From Neisseriaceae bacterium (lineage in GTDB: Bacteria; Pseudomonadota; Gammaproteobacteria; Burkholderiales; UBA11063): a stretch of DNA of 64,000 nucleotides. This document shows positions 18,042 to 27,016 of the stretch, piece after piece (the first letter of the stretch is position 1; every line of letters begins with the position of its first letter). Below the pieces are notes generated by a model. That model was not told where the DNA came from and did no database searches. It worked only from the letters and a program-made list of their open reading frames with translations. Location: assembly GCA_947446595.1 (NCBI GenBank), contig CANFGS010000006.1, forward strand, positions 19,280 to 83,279, written 5' to 3'. The translations under genes were made by a program, and so were the position numbers.

Positions 18042-19729
18042 CAAAAAATAATAATCAGCATAAAAAGCCACGCACATCGGCTAAAAATGTGCAATCTGCA
18101 CCACAAACCACACCACAAAAGCCGTACCTGCGTGTTAGTGATATTCGCAAATTTGCCAATAAGCCACGCATGCCAAGCTCATTAAATAGCATCAACCAAA
18201 CATTGCAGAACTTCCAAAACATTATCTTTGATATGATGCCAGAATTGGATAGCAAACAAAAAGAAGCACTAGCTACGGCAATACCATATATGTATAACGT
18301 TGTGGGTGACTTTGTAACTAATCCATCATCAGTTAGTATTAGCACCTTTCAACGCATGGCATATACCGATCCAATTATTGCTAATGGATTGGAGATTAAT
18401 AGTGCATTAGTTACCCGCAGTATTGGTGATTATTACCACGAGAATGAGAAAATACAAAAGCTAGTACGCTATAACCTAAAACACCTCAAAGGTGGTTTGC
18501 AGGGCTTGATTAAGGAAATGCTAACCTCAATGTGGGCTGGTTATTTCATTGGCGAGAAAGTAGTTGATGAAGAGAAACTCAAAACAACTGGCAAGTATTT
18601 AATTAGTCATGTTACACCGATGCCACCAATAACCACAATATTTGCGGTAGATGAACAAGGCAACGTTAAAAACCGCAATGGCGTATTCCAATACATCATT
18701 AACTCATACACACCAGGTTATCAAAATATGAACCTGCAAGAAGGCTCATTTATCGGTAACTTCAATGGTGCTGGGTTGAATTACAATAACGAGCTAATCG
18801 GTATTGACCCATTAGCAGCACTTGGTGATTTAGATTATCCTGCACGCCAACCCTATATTCAGTTGTTTGGTTTAATTGAAATACCACGAGACAAGTGCAT
18901 CCACTTTGTAAATCGCAGTATTGATAATTTTAATAACCCATACGGTAGGAGTTTACTACGCCGAATCTATAATATTTACCTGCTTAAATATGGTATTCAG
19001 CAGTTTATGGCAATGGCATTGCAGTTTCGTGCATTCCCGCAAATGGTAATTTATACCGATGGACAACAGCAAATCCAAGATGATAATGGCAACATTACCA
19101 CCAATTATGATGTTGGGCTAAAAGTAGCCGAGCAACGAGAAGGTACAGGCACATTTGTATTGCCTGGTATGAAAGGCACTTCATTTGATGTGCAGGCAGT
19201 TGACGTTACTGGTGAACTACAGGTATTTATCCAAATATTGCAATTTTACGACCAAGAAATCTACAAAGGTTTGGGTATTCCACCAAGTATGTTTGATAGT
19301 GGTGGTGGCTCATATGCTATGGGTTATATGCATGATAGCCTACACAGTAAAGTGCTTGGTGGTACTATTGATGAAGTAACCAGTTGCCTTATCAATCAAT
19401 TAGTAGCTGACATTATTGATAAAAACTTTAAACCGTCAGAATATGATAACTTTGGTGCATTTAAAGAGCGAACTCTAACTTTAGATGATAAGCTCAAATA
19501 TGCCAAATTATTTGAAACTGCCAGAAACTCTGGTATCTGTAGTACTCAATTAATGGATGACTTAAACCGTATGCGTGAAATACTGGATTTTACTTATACC
19601 AGCAAACCAGTACCTCAGGATGTAGTAAATAAATCCCCAAATACCAATGATAACAGCACCAATGGTAAAAATACCAATATGCGGGATACCAAGCAAGATA
19701 CCGCCACTCCTTATGCTAACTGGAGTTAG
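18035..19729 (+). CDS. Portal protein (DUF935/Mu gp29-like)
   Basis: The 564-residue protein directly after TerL has the properties of a portal: an AFQRMAYTDP-like N-terminal region (FQRMAYTDPIIANGL, about residues 105-119), a long central wing, FRAFPQMVIYTDG, and a segment EIYKGLGIPPSMFDSGGGSY (about 410-429) that matches the conserved GIPxxM-type stretch of Mu-like portals. The dodecameric portal forms the DNA gateway of the head and docks TerL. The C-terminal 50 residues are Asn/Thr rich and probably disordered. Confidence 0.85.
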   Translation: MVAKNNNQHKKPRTSAKNVQSAPQTTPQKPYLRVSDIRKFANKPRMPSSLNSINQTLQNFQNIIFDMMPELDSKQKEALATAIPYMYNVVGDFVTNPSSVSISTFQRMAYTDPIIANGLEINSALVTRSIGDYYHENEKIQKLVRYNLKHLKGGLQGLIKEMLTSMWAGYFIGEKVVDEEKLKTTGKYLISHVTPMPPITTIFAVDEQGNVKNRNGVFQYIINSYTPGYQNMNLQEGSFIGNFNGAGLNYNNELIGIDPLAALGDLDYPARQPYIQLFGLIEIPRDKCIHFVNRSIDNFNNPYGRSLLRRIYNIYLLKYGIQQFMAMALQFRAFPQMVIYTDGQQQIQDDNGNITTNYDVGLKVAEQREGTGTFVLPGMKGTSFDVQAVDVTGELQVFIQILQFYDQEIYKGLGIPPSMFDSGGGSYAMGYMHDSLHSKVLGGTIDEVTSCLINQLVADIIDKNFKPSEYDNFGAFKERTLTLDDKLKYAKLFETARNSGICSTQLMDDLNRMREILDFTYTSKPVPQDVVNKSPNTNDNSTNGKNTNMRDTKQDTATPYANWS

Positions 19730-19730
19730 T

Positions 19731-19964
19731 TTAATCGCTATAGTTATCGTTAAAATGTTTCTGAGCTACTCTGAGTGCTTCTTCCATAGTTGCATATACA
19801 GAGATAGTCTTATCATCATTATTTTTACCATTGATTAAGCTAAGTTCAAATTGTTTAGTCTCTTTATTAAAGTAAATAGTATAAATCCATTGCGAACATG
19901 CAGGATAGGCATATAATCCACCATCCTTGTTCCGCCAAGTTAAAAAATTGTAAACGTTGCTCAT
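19731..19964 (-). CDS. Unknown 77-aa protein, cargo
   Basis: A short reverse-strand gene placed directly after the portal gene (convergent, 1 bp between stops). The sequence (NVYNFLTWRNKDGGLYAYPA at the N-terminus, then FELSLINGKNNDDKTISVYA) looks like a small alpha-beta protein. I recognise no family. Its orientation against the late operon marks it as part of an inserted cargo block reaching to 22868. Confidence 0.5.
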   Translation of the reverse strand: MSNVYNFLTWRNKDGGLYAYPACSQWIYTIYFNKETKQFELSLINGKNNDDKTISVYATMEEALRVAQKHFNDNYSD

Positions 19965-20068
19965 TAAAGTGCCACAATAAAAAAGTTATTATTGCAGCGA
20001 TATTAGCACAGTAGAAATATGATTTTTTGCGAAAATTCGGGAAATGCTCTGGTTAAATTTTAGGTGAC

Positions 20069-20126
20069 TTTACTTCATAGCGAAGTGTACGCTATAATCC
20101 CAGCAACTCATGCTACAAGAGCATGA
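20069..20126 (+). promoter_or_regulatory. Candidate cargo promoter with a downstream hairpin
   Basis: TTTACT at 20069-20074 and TATAAT at 20093-20098 are 18 bp apart. Ten bases downstream, TCATGCT (20108-20114) pairs with AGCATGA (20120-20126) around a 5-base loop, giving a small 5'-leader hairpin. This would let the two following cargo genes be expressed in the lysogen, independently of the late operon. Confidence 0.45.
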
Positions 20127-20203
20127 AACAGGGAATAATCAAGGATTGGTACTCCTTAATTATTCGTTCACTAAATAACCTTTATTTCGCAAAGGAATTA
20201 GCT

Positions 20204-20638
20204 ATGCTTCATGCATCCACTATTTTACTACAGTCGAACATCCTCGACAACCAATCAATAATTAGGCGTTATCTATCAGTAGTTGACGAAGTATTAAAAC
20301 AACTGCAAGCTCTAAAAATAGATGCTGCTGTAACTACTGTTGTTAAAAATATACCTAATTATACTCAAATTGAATTAATTGAGAACTTAATTAGCCTGTG
20401 TAGATTAACAAGAAAAGACGGTACAACCACCGATTTTGATACTTATGCAAAAGAACTATTAGCCCAATTTTCAATTAATGAGCAGTTCTGCATTTTAGCT
20501 CACACAGATTTATCATCTGTGAATAATAACGTTGAAGACGTTGCATCCTCATTAGCCCTAAATTTTTATGATGTTATTCATCACTCCTTGATAAGTAGTG
20601 CCACCAAAGATAATGGAGGTACACCATGTCAAATTTAG
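20204..20638 (+). CDS. Unknown cargo protein A of a paralogous pair
   Basis: I do not recognise the family. The start at 20204 is chosen for its AAGGA ribosome site; the frame is open further upstream to 20123. The 144-residue helical protein is clearly related to the product of the next gene: both have ILLxxxxxD near the start, a D(E/D)(V/I)L segment, and a shared block, FSINEQFCILAHTDLS here and LTINEQFYVLAHIDLS there. The genes overlap by 13 bp. A tandem duplication giving two interacting subunits is likely. They have their own probable promoter inside the phage head operon, which is typical of lysogenic-conversion genes. Confidence 0.6.
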   Translation: MLHASTILLQSNILDNQSIIRRYLSVVDEVLKQLQALKIDAAVTTVVKNIPNYTQIELIENLISLCRLTRKDGTTTDFDTYAKELLAQFSINEQFCILAHTDLSSVNNNVEDVASSLALNFYDVIHHSLISSATKDNGGTPCQI

Positions 20639-21033
20639 ATTACATCCTACTAAAAAACACTAATTTTGATAAAAAAGCGGTCATCAATAAATTTGCAAAT
20701 CTCATTGATGATATTTTAGTCCAATTTAAAGCTGATGGTTTTGCTGATGCGATTGCTGGCATAGCCAAATGTGTGCCAGATGAAGCCAAATTAGGCTTAA
20801 TTGATGGAGCTATTAAGGGTAAGTGTGAAATTCTAAAAGTTACTGATCTGCTAACCGATGGACAATTCAACAATTATGTCCCAAGAATATTGGCAAATTT
20901 AACGATTAATGAGCAGTTTTATGTATTGGCACATATCGATTTAAGTTTGCTCAGAAATAAAGTAGAAGAACCAAATTTAGTGTTCGCTAATACAGTGTAC
21001 TCAATTATTCGAAGTAGGATAATTTGTAAATGA
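20626..21033 (+). CDS. Unknown cargo protein B of a paralogous pair
   Basis: The 135-residue protein is the paralogue of the one encoded just upstream, sharing the NEQF.(V/I)LAH.DLS block (about residues 97-110) and a similar helical N-terminus (INKFANLIDDILVQFKADGF). GGAGG lies eight bases before the ATG. No catalytic motif stands out. The pair could form a heteromer, or a toxin-immunity or phage-exclusion unit, but nothing visible proves any of these. Confidence 0.6.
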   Translation: MSNLDYILLKNTNFDKKAVINKFANLIDDILVQFKADGFADAIAGIAKCVPDEAKLGLIDGAIKGKCEILKVTDLLTDGQFNNYVPRILANLTINEQFYVLAHIDLSLLRNKVEEPNLVFANTVYSIIRSRIICK

Positions 21034-21063
21034 TTTATGTCAAAATGTTACGCTAATGAACAA

Positions 21064-21897
21064 TTATGGTTTATCATTTTTTATAACTGGTAAACCAATC
21101 CTACATAAATAGTTAGCAAATCTTTGAGATAAACTTTCTCTAAATAACTCATTTACAGTTGCTAGGTATTTATCTTTATACTGATTATTAAATAGTTCAA
21201 GTATTGGCACAGAAAAATAACATTTAAAATCCACGACCAATTCAGGTATTTCGCTATATTTACTTAAAAAGTGATATCGATCTTCTTTATTTTGGCGAAG
21301 TCTTTTTTTTGCAGTATCACTAGACCAATCAGTCATAGAGGTTATTTTATATATTTCCTCAAGATATGTATTATCAAAAACCTTAGCGGAATTAAACGCT
21401 GGAGCTAATAGTATATTTGGAATAAATTGTTTTACTCTAGTTGGTTGGCTATCTTGTTGAATGGAATATAATTTAGTTATTTCATAGTTCATACTTTCTA
21501 AATCACATTCTTGAGACAAAACAACTACATATGGAAATGTTATTTCACCATCACCATAAGGACTTTTAATACTAAAGTTGACTAGAACATCTCCCTGAGA
21601 AATTCTCACTTTTTGTTTATACCCATCAAATAAAGTATTGATTTTATCATAATACAATTCAATGCCATCTGCAAGGGTTGATAAAGTTAAAGAAGATTCA
21701 TTGTTTCTAAATTTTAGTGGAATTATTTCTTTGTTAAACACTTGAAAATAATTATTATCATTTGTTTTGTATATGCCATTAATATTAGGAATTTCTTTTT
21801 TGATATTTTCAGAGCTTAAATGAGAAATTGAATAATTATCATACCAAAATTCTTTTGGTTTAACAAGGTATAATCGCTCTATCTTACTTACCAACAT
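21064..21897 (-). CDS. Unknown 277-aa protein, third gene of the TIGR04255-type operon
   Basis: The distal gene of a three-gene reverse operon. Around residues 95-130 it has QGDVLVNFSIKS then YVVVLSQECDLES, an SH3-like beta pattern followed by a conserved-looking SQxCDL motif whose Cys and nearby acidic residues could bind metal or form an active site. The rest is mixed alpha-beta. I cannot name the family. It overlaps the preceding 79-aa gene by 14 bp, so the three products are probably made together and may form one complex. Confidence 0.6.
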   Translation of the reverse strand: MLVSKIERLYLVKPKEFWYDNYSISHLSSENIKKEIPNINGIYKTNDNNYFQVFNKEIIPLKFRNNESSLTLSTLADGIELYYDKINTLFDGYKQKVRISQGDVLVNFSIKSPYGDGEITFPYVVVLSQECDLESMNYEITKLYSIQQDSQPTRVKQFIPNILLAPAFNSAKVFDNTYLEEIYKITSMTDWSSDTAKKRLRQNKEDRYHFLSKYSEIPELVVDFKCYFSVPILELFNNQYKDKYLATVNELFRESLSQRFANYLCRIGLPVIKNDKP

Positions 21898-22123
21898 GTC
21901 GAGGTGTCTCTAGATAATAATTATGTCTGAAAGACTCTTCAAATTCATGAATTCCGTTTTCTAATTTTTCAAAACTATTTAGATTAAATGTAGACCTATT
22001 AAAATCTGAGTTACTAATAATATTATCAGAATCCAACACTTGAAATTGCTCAACTATAGGCAACTTAGTTTTATTATACCTTTCATTTCCTACAACTAGA
22101 TAATTTTTTACTTTAGGATTCAT
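21884..22123 (-). CDS. Unknown 79-aa linker gene of the TIGR04255-type operon
   Basis: A small gene between the TIGR04255-like gene and the 277-aa gene, overlapping both (11 bp and 14 bp). I chose ATG at 22123, seven bases after GGGAG; a TTG two codons upstream is also possible. The product (MNPKVKNYLVVGNERYNKTK...) is short, polar and has no recognised domain. Double overlap shows strict co-translation and suggests it is a needed small subunit. Confidence 0.6.
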   Translation of the reverse strand: MNPKVKNYLVVGNERYNKTKLPIVEQFQVLDSDNIISNSDFNRSTFNLNSFEKLENGIHEFEESFRHNYYLETPRHVGK

Positions 22124-22868
22124 GCTCAACTCCCATTATTTTTCGTACCTTATCGGTTATTGATTTTTCAAATAATTTTTCAATTGAAGTATGGAATTTA
22201 TTAATATGAGTCTCAAATAACTTTTCGTTCAGTACATTAACCGCATAACAGTCATAATCCAATATAAACTCATTTTTTGACACTCTAGCTGGAAAATCTG
22301 GATTTAAAATCCCATAAATAAAATTCATCAAATAGCTATCATAATTAAAAATAGTTTGTCCAATAGAACGTGCAATGCTACGTTTATCTTCCTCTTCAAA
22401 AAATCTACTAACTGGTGTTGATAATGCACTATTTACATATGAAGTCCAACTTAGTGGATCATTTTTAGGGATATTCAGTTGATTAATAAACCTCAATCCA
22501 ATCCTATTCAAAAAATCCACACTACTTACTTTATTAAAAACATCTAAAATAGTTCTTGTAAACACCACATAAGCCTCAAATGTTTCATAACGAGTCGTAT
22601 TAATGAGAATAAAGTTTGGTGCAAATGTCACCTGAAAACTGTTATTATCGCTACTAAATATTCCTAGAGGTTCTTTTTTTAGATCGTTTTCTACTAATCC
22701 ATCCTTAATTTTTGAGGTAAATTGATTCAATTCTTTTACTTCAAATTTAGAAAATATATGTCTCAAATCTTCATTGAATTTGTTTAGTAATTCATTATCA
22801 AAGTTTGTTATAGCATTAAAGTCAAGCCTTAAAATAACGCTAGTTATAAAATTTGTTTTATATTTCAT
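22113..22868 (-). CDS. TIGR04255 family protein
   Basis: The 251-residue protein fits the TIGR04255 family by its layout: an N-terminal VILRLDFNAI strand, an N-terminal F.......F segment, then TRYETFEAYVVFTRTILDVF and FLNRIGLRFINQLNIP (about residues 98-150), the RIGLRYIN-type motif common in this family. The biochemical role of the family is not known to me. It occurs widely in mobile regions. Here it leads a three-gene cargo operon inside a phage head module, opposite to the late genes. A defence or exclusion function is an inference from context. Confidence 0.7.
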   Translation of the reverse strand: MKYKTNFITSVILRLDFNAITNFDNELLNKFNEDLRHIFSKFEVKELNQFTSKIKDGLVENDLKKEPLGIFSSDNNSFQVTFAPNFILINTTRYETFEAYVVFTRTILDVFNKVSSVDFLNRIGLRFINQLNIPKNDPLSWTSYVNSALSTPVSRFFEEEDKRSIARSIGQTIFNYDSYLMNFIYGILNPDFPARVSKNEFILDYDCYAVNVLNEKLFETHINKFHTSIEKLFEKSITDKVRKIMGVEHES

Positions 22869-23062
22869 ATAGTTGTTAGTCCGTAAAATGGAACTTGCAT
22901 TAATAGTCTATGCTAGGAGTTATTTTACCATATACTGAGTCACTCACAATCATATTAAACAAACTTATCACATGATAATCTTCACTTATCCAGAATCACC
23001 ATTAGAAACAGCACAACTCTGCCATCATCAGTAAAATTGCTTCCTATATGGAGCAATTATCA

Positions 23063-24397
23063 ATGCAAAACAATAAACCCAATAAATACGTATTTAGTAA
23101 TACTGGTGAGGTGCAAACCTACCAAGAGCAGGACGATGCTTTAATTGTTACAGCATTGTTATGCAAAGTTGGTACTTTTACCGATGCCAATGGCACAGAA
23201 GTTAATCTCAGCAAAGCGCAACTGCAAGGCTTAGTTAATACCTACAATTTGGAGGTAGAGGCTGAGTATAGCAAAATTCAGGCTAATAAAAAAGAGCCAA
23301 TCGGTCGCATATTCCTCGAAAAACTCCTGCGTAAAAAAACACCAGAATTATCTCTTGATGAAGTAACGCTTGCTCCAGTTACTACCGAACATACGCTACA
23401 TAACAGCTTCGTTGTAGGTAGAGTTCTTGGTCGGCTTGAATTTAAAGAAATAACCGACACCTATGGCGAAATCTGGGGTAAATTATTTATCAGTACCAAA
23501 GAGTATGTGGATAAGGTCAAAGGTGGCATTTTAAACCAAATCAGTATGGCATTTTATCCTGATAGCAATAAGCTGGAGGAAATTAGCTTCACAGTATATG
23601 GTGCTATTGATGGTGCGCAAATTATCAAGATGTCACAAAATGGTATTAAACCAGATAAAACCATGTTAGCCACTACTATTGGTGAACTGAGCAAGAAACT
23701 ATCTGCTATCAACAATGAGATCACCGACATTGATACCAAATTATCTGCAGTTAGAAATAAACGAAGTTTGGAACGCACCGTTCTGGGCTTGGTACAGTTC
23801 GGTAAGATTTACCCACGTGACCGTGATTTATTGGTAACCAATTTAGTTAATATGAGTTCGGATAATGACCGCAATATTTTACTTAGCACAATTAAATTAT
23901 TACCCAATGCAGTTGATTTGCGGGTGTATAACAAAAATAAACAAGCATTTAGGATGGAGGAATTAGTGATGTCCAAAGATAAAACCGTATTAGTGCAAAC
24001 TGCTGAGGAAATATCCAACGCTGTGCAGGAAAGCCTTAAATTATCAAAGAATAAGGAATCCGAAGCTAATACTACTGAAGTAAAACCAGAAACCAAGTTA
24101 TCTGAGCCAGATGCAGGACATGATCGCCAGCATTTCACCAAAGAGCATGCAGCAATTTTATGCGATATGCTTAAAAATGGCAAAAACAATGATGCTATTG
24201 ATTATCTTAAAAAGTTTACTGATGAGGCAATTGCTACTGAGGAAATCCAACAAACTGCTTTAAGTGATAATAAACCAGAAAGCAAGCCAACTGATGAAAA
24301 GCATCTTGAAGATGAAAAAACCAAAAAAGAAGAACTAAAAATGAGCGTATTGTCGCAAATCTCAAAACTAACTGATATTTTACATAAGCTACCATAA
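23063..24397 (+). CDS. Head maturation protease with scaffold-like C-terminus
   Basis: The 444-residue protein (start at 23063 with GGAG nine bases upstream) is probably a capsid maturation protease fused to scaffold. The N-terminal 190 residues include HNSFVVGRVLGRLEF and ILNQISMAFYPDSNKLEEIS, then FTVYGAIDGAQI, resembling the end of Mu gpI/prohead protease domains where S.EIS.T..PA.pGA is usual. From about residue 200 the protein is coiled-coil and charged, as in scaffolds. It precedes the decoration and major capsid genes, the normal order. I could not place the catalytic residues with certainty. Confidence 0.6.
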   Translation: MQNNKPNKYVFSNTGEVQTYQEQDDALIVTALLCKVGTFTDANGTEVNLSKAQLQGLVNTYNLEVEAEYSKIQANKKEPIGRIFLEKLLRKKTPELSLDEVTLAPVTTEHTLHNSFVVGRVLGRLEFKEITDTYGEIWGKLFISTKEYVDKVKGGILNQISMAFYPDSNKLEEISFTVYGAIDGAQIIKMSQNGIKPDKTMLATTIGELSKKLSAINNEITDIDTKLSAVRNKRSLERTVLGLVQFGKIYPRDRDLLVTNLVNMSSDNDRNILLSTIKLLPNAVDLRVYNKNKQAFRMEELVMSKDKTVLVQTAEEISNAVQESLKLSKNKESEANTTEVKPETKLSEPDAGHDRQHFTKEHAAILCDMLKNGKNNDAIDYLKKFTDEAIATEEIQQTALSDNKPESKPTDEKHLEDEKTKKEELKMSVLSQISKLTDILHKLP

Positions 24398-24407
24398 GGA
24401 GGCATCA

Positions 24408-24848
24408 ATGATACCAGCACCACAAAATAAAACCCAGTTGCAGCAAACCTATACTAATTTATGGGCAACTGACCCATCATTAGCCTATTTTATTGATGTA
24501 GAGTTAGCACCCAGCACCAATACTGATGGCTACCAGCCTGGCTGTATTTTAGCCCAATATACTGCTGGGCAATATCAAGGTCAATGTGTCAATTACGATC
24601 CGAGTGGTACAGATGGACAAAATGTAGCCTTGATTGTATTAACTGACCAATACCTCACTCCAGATGCACAAAAGTTGGGTACACAAGGTCAGGCATTAGT
24701 GCAAGCGGTATTAGGTGGTGCTACATTTTATCAAGACCAAGTGTACTTTAATAAGCAAGATGGTACAGATAATATTGCACCAGCAATTGCGCAAATTGGA
24801 GGCAAGATTGCTTTTGGTCGTGTTGGCTTATATGCAATTGGTACTTAA
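24408..24848 (+). CDS. Head decoration protein (lambda gpD-like)
   Basis: The 146-residue protein between the protease and major capsid genes has the pattern of HDPD/gpD decoration proteins: YQPGCILAQYTAGQYQG near residues 44-60 (the PG.vla..T.G.Y motif), then VALIVLTDQYLTPDAQ, and a beta-rich C-terminus ending GRVGLYAIGT. Such trimers cap the expanded capsid and stabilise it against DNA pressure. AAGGAGG precedes the ATG by six bases. Confidence 0.72.
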   Translation: MIPAPQNKTQLQQTYTNLWATDPSLAYFIDVELAPSTNTDGYQPGCILAQYTAGQYQGQCVNYDPSGTDGQNVALIVLTDQYLTPDAQKLGTQGQALVQAVLGGATFYQDQVYFNKQDGTDNIAPAIAQIGGKIAFGRVGLYAIGT

Positions 24849-24872
24849 TATGATAGTTTTATGGAGCACAAA

Positions 24873-26228
24873 ATGACTATAGATCAAAATTTACTTATCA
24901 AAGCCCAGAAGATTGCCGAAAAAGTCCGCTCTCAAGTTGGAGTTATTGACGTTGAGCAATTACTGGAGTTTGGCAGAGCCGAAATTAAAAAATCAGGTAA
25001 TCTAACTAAAAAAGTTCAATTTTCAACAGATAGCACTATTAGTGTCGGACAGTATGGTGTTGTGATTGATAATATCCGCCGTGATTATGGTTCAACTGAG
25101 GATTCAACCTTTAGTTTAGATGATTATTTCCCTGAACGTTTTAGTAATATGCCATATATTGTAAACTCAATTCTTGAAGGTAATACAGGGCTATTACCGC
25201 CAAGAGCATTAGGTCAACCAATACCACAAGTTAAACGACTCAATATTAAGTCCACTACATTTAGTGCTGCTGGTTATGCAGGCGGTATGTCATTTGGTGA
25301 ATTAGATATGTTCCTACGTAATTTAAGCTCTCAGGATATTTCAGAGAACGGTTTGGATACTTATCTAATCTACAATGAGCTAAAACTATTAACTCAATTA
25401 TATTCACGCAAGAAATTGCTTACTGCTCAAGCAGCAACGTTAGGACAGATTGAATATGAGTCTGATGGACAGTTTGACTTTCAGGCTAACTACGGAATAC
25501 CTGCAGAAAATATTGTCCGCCCAATATCAGGCAACTGGCTAAATCCAAATAACACGATTAACCAAAATGCAATGCCATTTCAGGATTTGTCTTATATTTT
25601 AGATCGTTATCCACCATTTTATAAGTTCAGAAGTGCCTATATGCGTGGTGGTAAATTAATCATGAATCCGACTACTGCCGATGGCTTCTTGAACAATATC
25701 AATAACAACGAATGGGCAAGGAACATCTTTGGCAATGCTGCCATATTTAAACGTGCCACTATGGATATGTGGTTACAGCATATGTACCCATCTGGCAATT
25801 TGCAAGCAGTTATTGAAGATGACATGTATATTGATGATGATGGAGTTAGCAGATATACTATTCCTGATGGACGTATATTAATTGGCTTTGACTCTGCATC
25901 GCATGGTGGTAGCTTGGGTGAGTTTGTATTTATTCCAGCGGCACAAAAAGGCGGATTATTAAATGCACAACCTGGTGTTTATACCTTATTGGAGGATTGT
26001 TCAGTACCAGGTAGTCGTGGCGGTGTGGGTAATCCATTTGTAAATATTATCGCTGGATTTAACGGCTTACCACGCATAGCCAATCCAAACAATATGTTAA
26101 TCATTGATGTTTTAGCTGTAAACAGTGACTCATCACCTTCATCATTTCAAGAGGAGCAATTAAATGACCGAGAATCAAATAACCAAAGAGCAAATACAAA
26201 CAAACGAAAAGGTGCGAGTGCGACTTAA
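24873..26228 (+). CDS. Major capsid protein
   Basis: The 451-residue product (ATG at 24873 with GGAG six bases upstream; an in-frame ATG lies four codons earlier) follows the decoration gene and is the best candidate for the major capsid subunit. It has SLDDYFPERFSNMPYIVNSI (about residues 82-101), PPRALGQPIPQ and a long ordered core, as in gpE-type capsid proteins, and a C-terminal Ser/Asn-rich tail. The tail overlaps the following gene by 65 bp, which is long for this genome. Confidence 0.8.
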   Translation: MTIDQNLLIKAQKIAEKVRSQVGVIDVEQLLEFGRAEIKKSGNLTKKVQFSTDSTISVGQYGVVIDNIRRDYGSTEDSTFSLDDYFPERFSNMPYIVNSILEGNTGLLPPRALGQPIPQVKRLNIKSTTFSAAGYAGGMSFGELDMFLRNLSSQDISENGLDTYLIYNELKLLTQLYSRKKLLTAQAATLGQIEYESDGQFDFQANYGIPAENIVRPISGNWLNPNNTINQNAMPFQDLSYILDRYPPFYKFRSAYMRGGKLIMNPTTADGFLNNINNNEWARNIFGNAAIFKRATMDMWLQHMYPSGNLQAVIEDDMYIDDDGVSRYTIPDGRILIGFDSASHGGSLGEFVFIPAAQKGGLLNAQPGVYTLLEDCSVPGSRGGVGNPFVNIIAGFNGLPRIANPNNMLIIDVLAVNSDSSPSSFQEEQLNDRESNNQRANTNKRKGASAT

Positions 26229-26427
26229 TCTAACCAGCGCAATACCTAGTAAGGGATTAACAACTGATCCAATAATTCACAATGCTAATGAGGTTGTGGA
26301 GGTTGAACCAGAATTAGCCAAGAAATGGACAACTGAAAAGTATCGCAGAAGTCCAACTAAAATGTGTGAGCGCAAAGGTGGTGATTTCTTATTGCCTGAG
26401 TATATTACACGGGCAAGTTATGTATAA
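26164..26427 (+). CDS. Small 87-aa head protein, unknown
   Basis: The ATG has a strong GAGGAG seven bases upstream, so translation here is believable although the first 65 bp overlap the end of the capsid gene in another frame. The protein reads VRVRLNLTSAIPSKGLTTDP and NEVVEVEPELAKKWTTEKYR, typical of short proteins found between capsid and head-completion genes. The exact role is unknown. Confidence 0.6.
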   Translation: MTENQITKEQIQTNEKVRVRLNLTSAIPSKGLTTDPIIHNANEVVEVEPELAKKWTTEKYRRSPTKMCERKGGDFLLPEYITRASYV

Positions 26428-26437
26428 AGGCTAAGCG

Positions 26438-27016
26438 ATGCCAGCAAATTATTTGCAACCACGTTATCTAACTATTGATGATGTAAAGCCGTATCTTGAA
26501 GGTAAAGTTACATTTGCTGCTGATATCAATCAGGGGTTACCTGATGACCAATTCGGTGAGCTGATTGCTTTTGGTGAGAGTGCATTAGAGCGTGATTTTT
26601 CACCATACTTCAAGATACCATTACAAACTACCGATGGTGCTAACTGGTTGCAATTACCTGCGGATACTATTGCATTACTTAAAAAGTGCTTAATTAATCG
26701 TGCCTGTTTACAGACTCTACGTCAGACCTTTGGTAGCAATACCAATGTGCGGGGTGATAACTATGAGGACAAGTATGAAGTTGAATATTCGGCATTAAAA
26801 AGCACTTTATTTCAACAAAAACCCAATGGAGTATTTTTATTTCCACCAGCAGCAGGCTTGGCATTAGCTAATAATGGTATTAACTATAACAACGTATTGC
26901 CTGGCGGTAAAAATGTACCTCTTGGCGGGGGTAATGTACCAAGTGCGCTAAGTTACGCAAGAACTCGATTAAATAATCCTGGTCGTTCTTTTTGGTATTT
27001 CTATGTCAGAAAATAA
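26438..27016 (+). CDS. Head-tail connector/head completion protein
   Basis: The 192-residue protein has an N-terminal YLTIDDVKPYLEGKVTF segment (residues 9-25) and FGELIAFGESALERDFSPYF, the acidic helical pattern of gp6- or Mu gp36-like adaptors. It follows the capsid genes and its end overlaps the gpG-like gene by 14 bp. Such proteins sit under the portal and close the head before tail joining. Assignment rests on pattern and position. Confidence 0.55.
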   Translation: MPANYLQPRYLTIDDVKPYLEGKVTFAADINQGLPDDQFGELIAFGESALERDFSPYFKIPLQTTDGANWLQLPADTIALLKKCLINRACLQTLRQTFGSNTNVRGDNYEDKYEVEYSALKSTLFQQKPNGVFLFPPAAGLALANNGINYNNVLPGGKNVPLGGGNVPSALSYARTRLNNPGRSFWYFYVRK

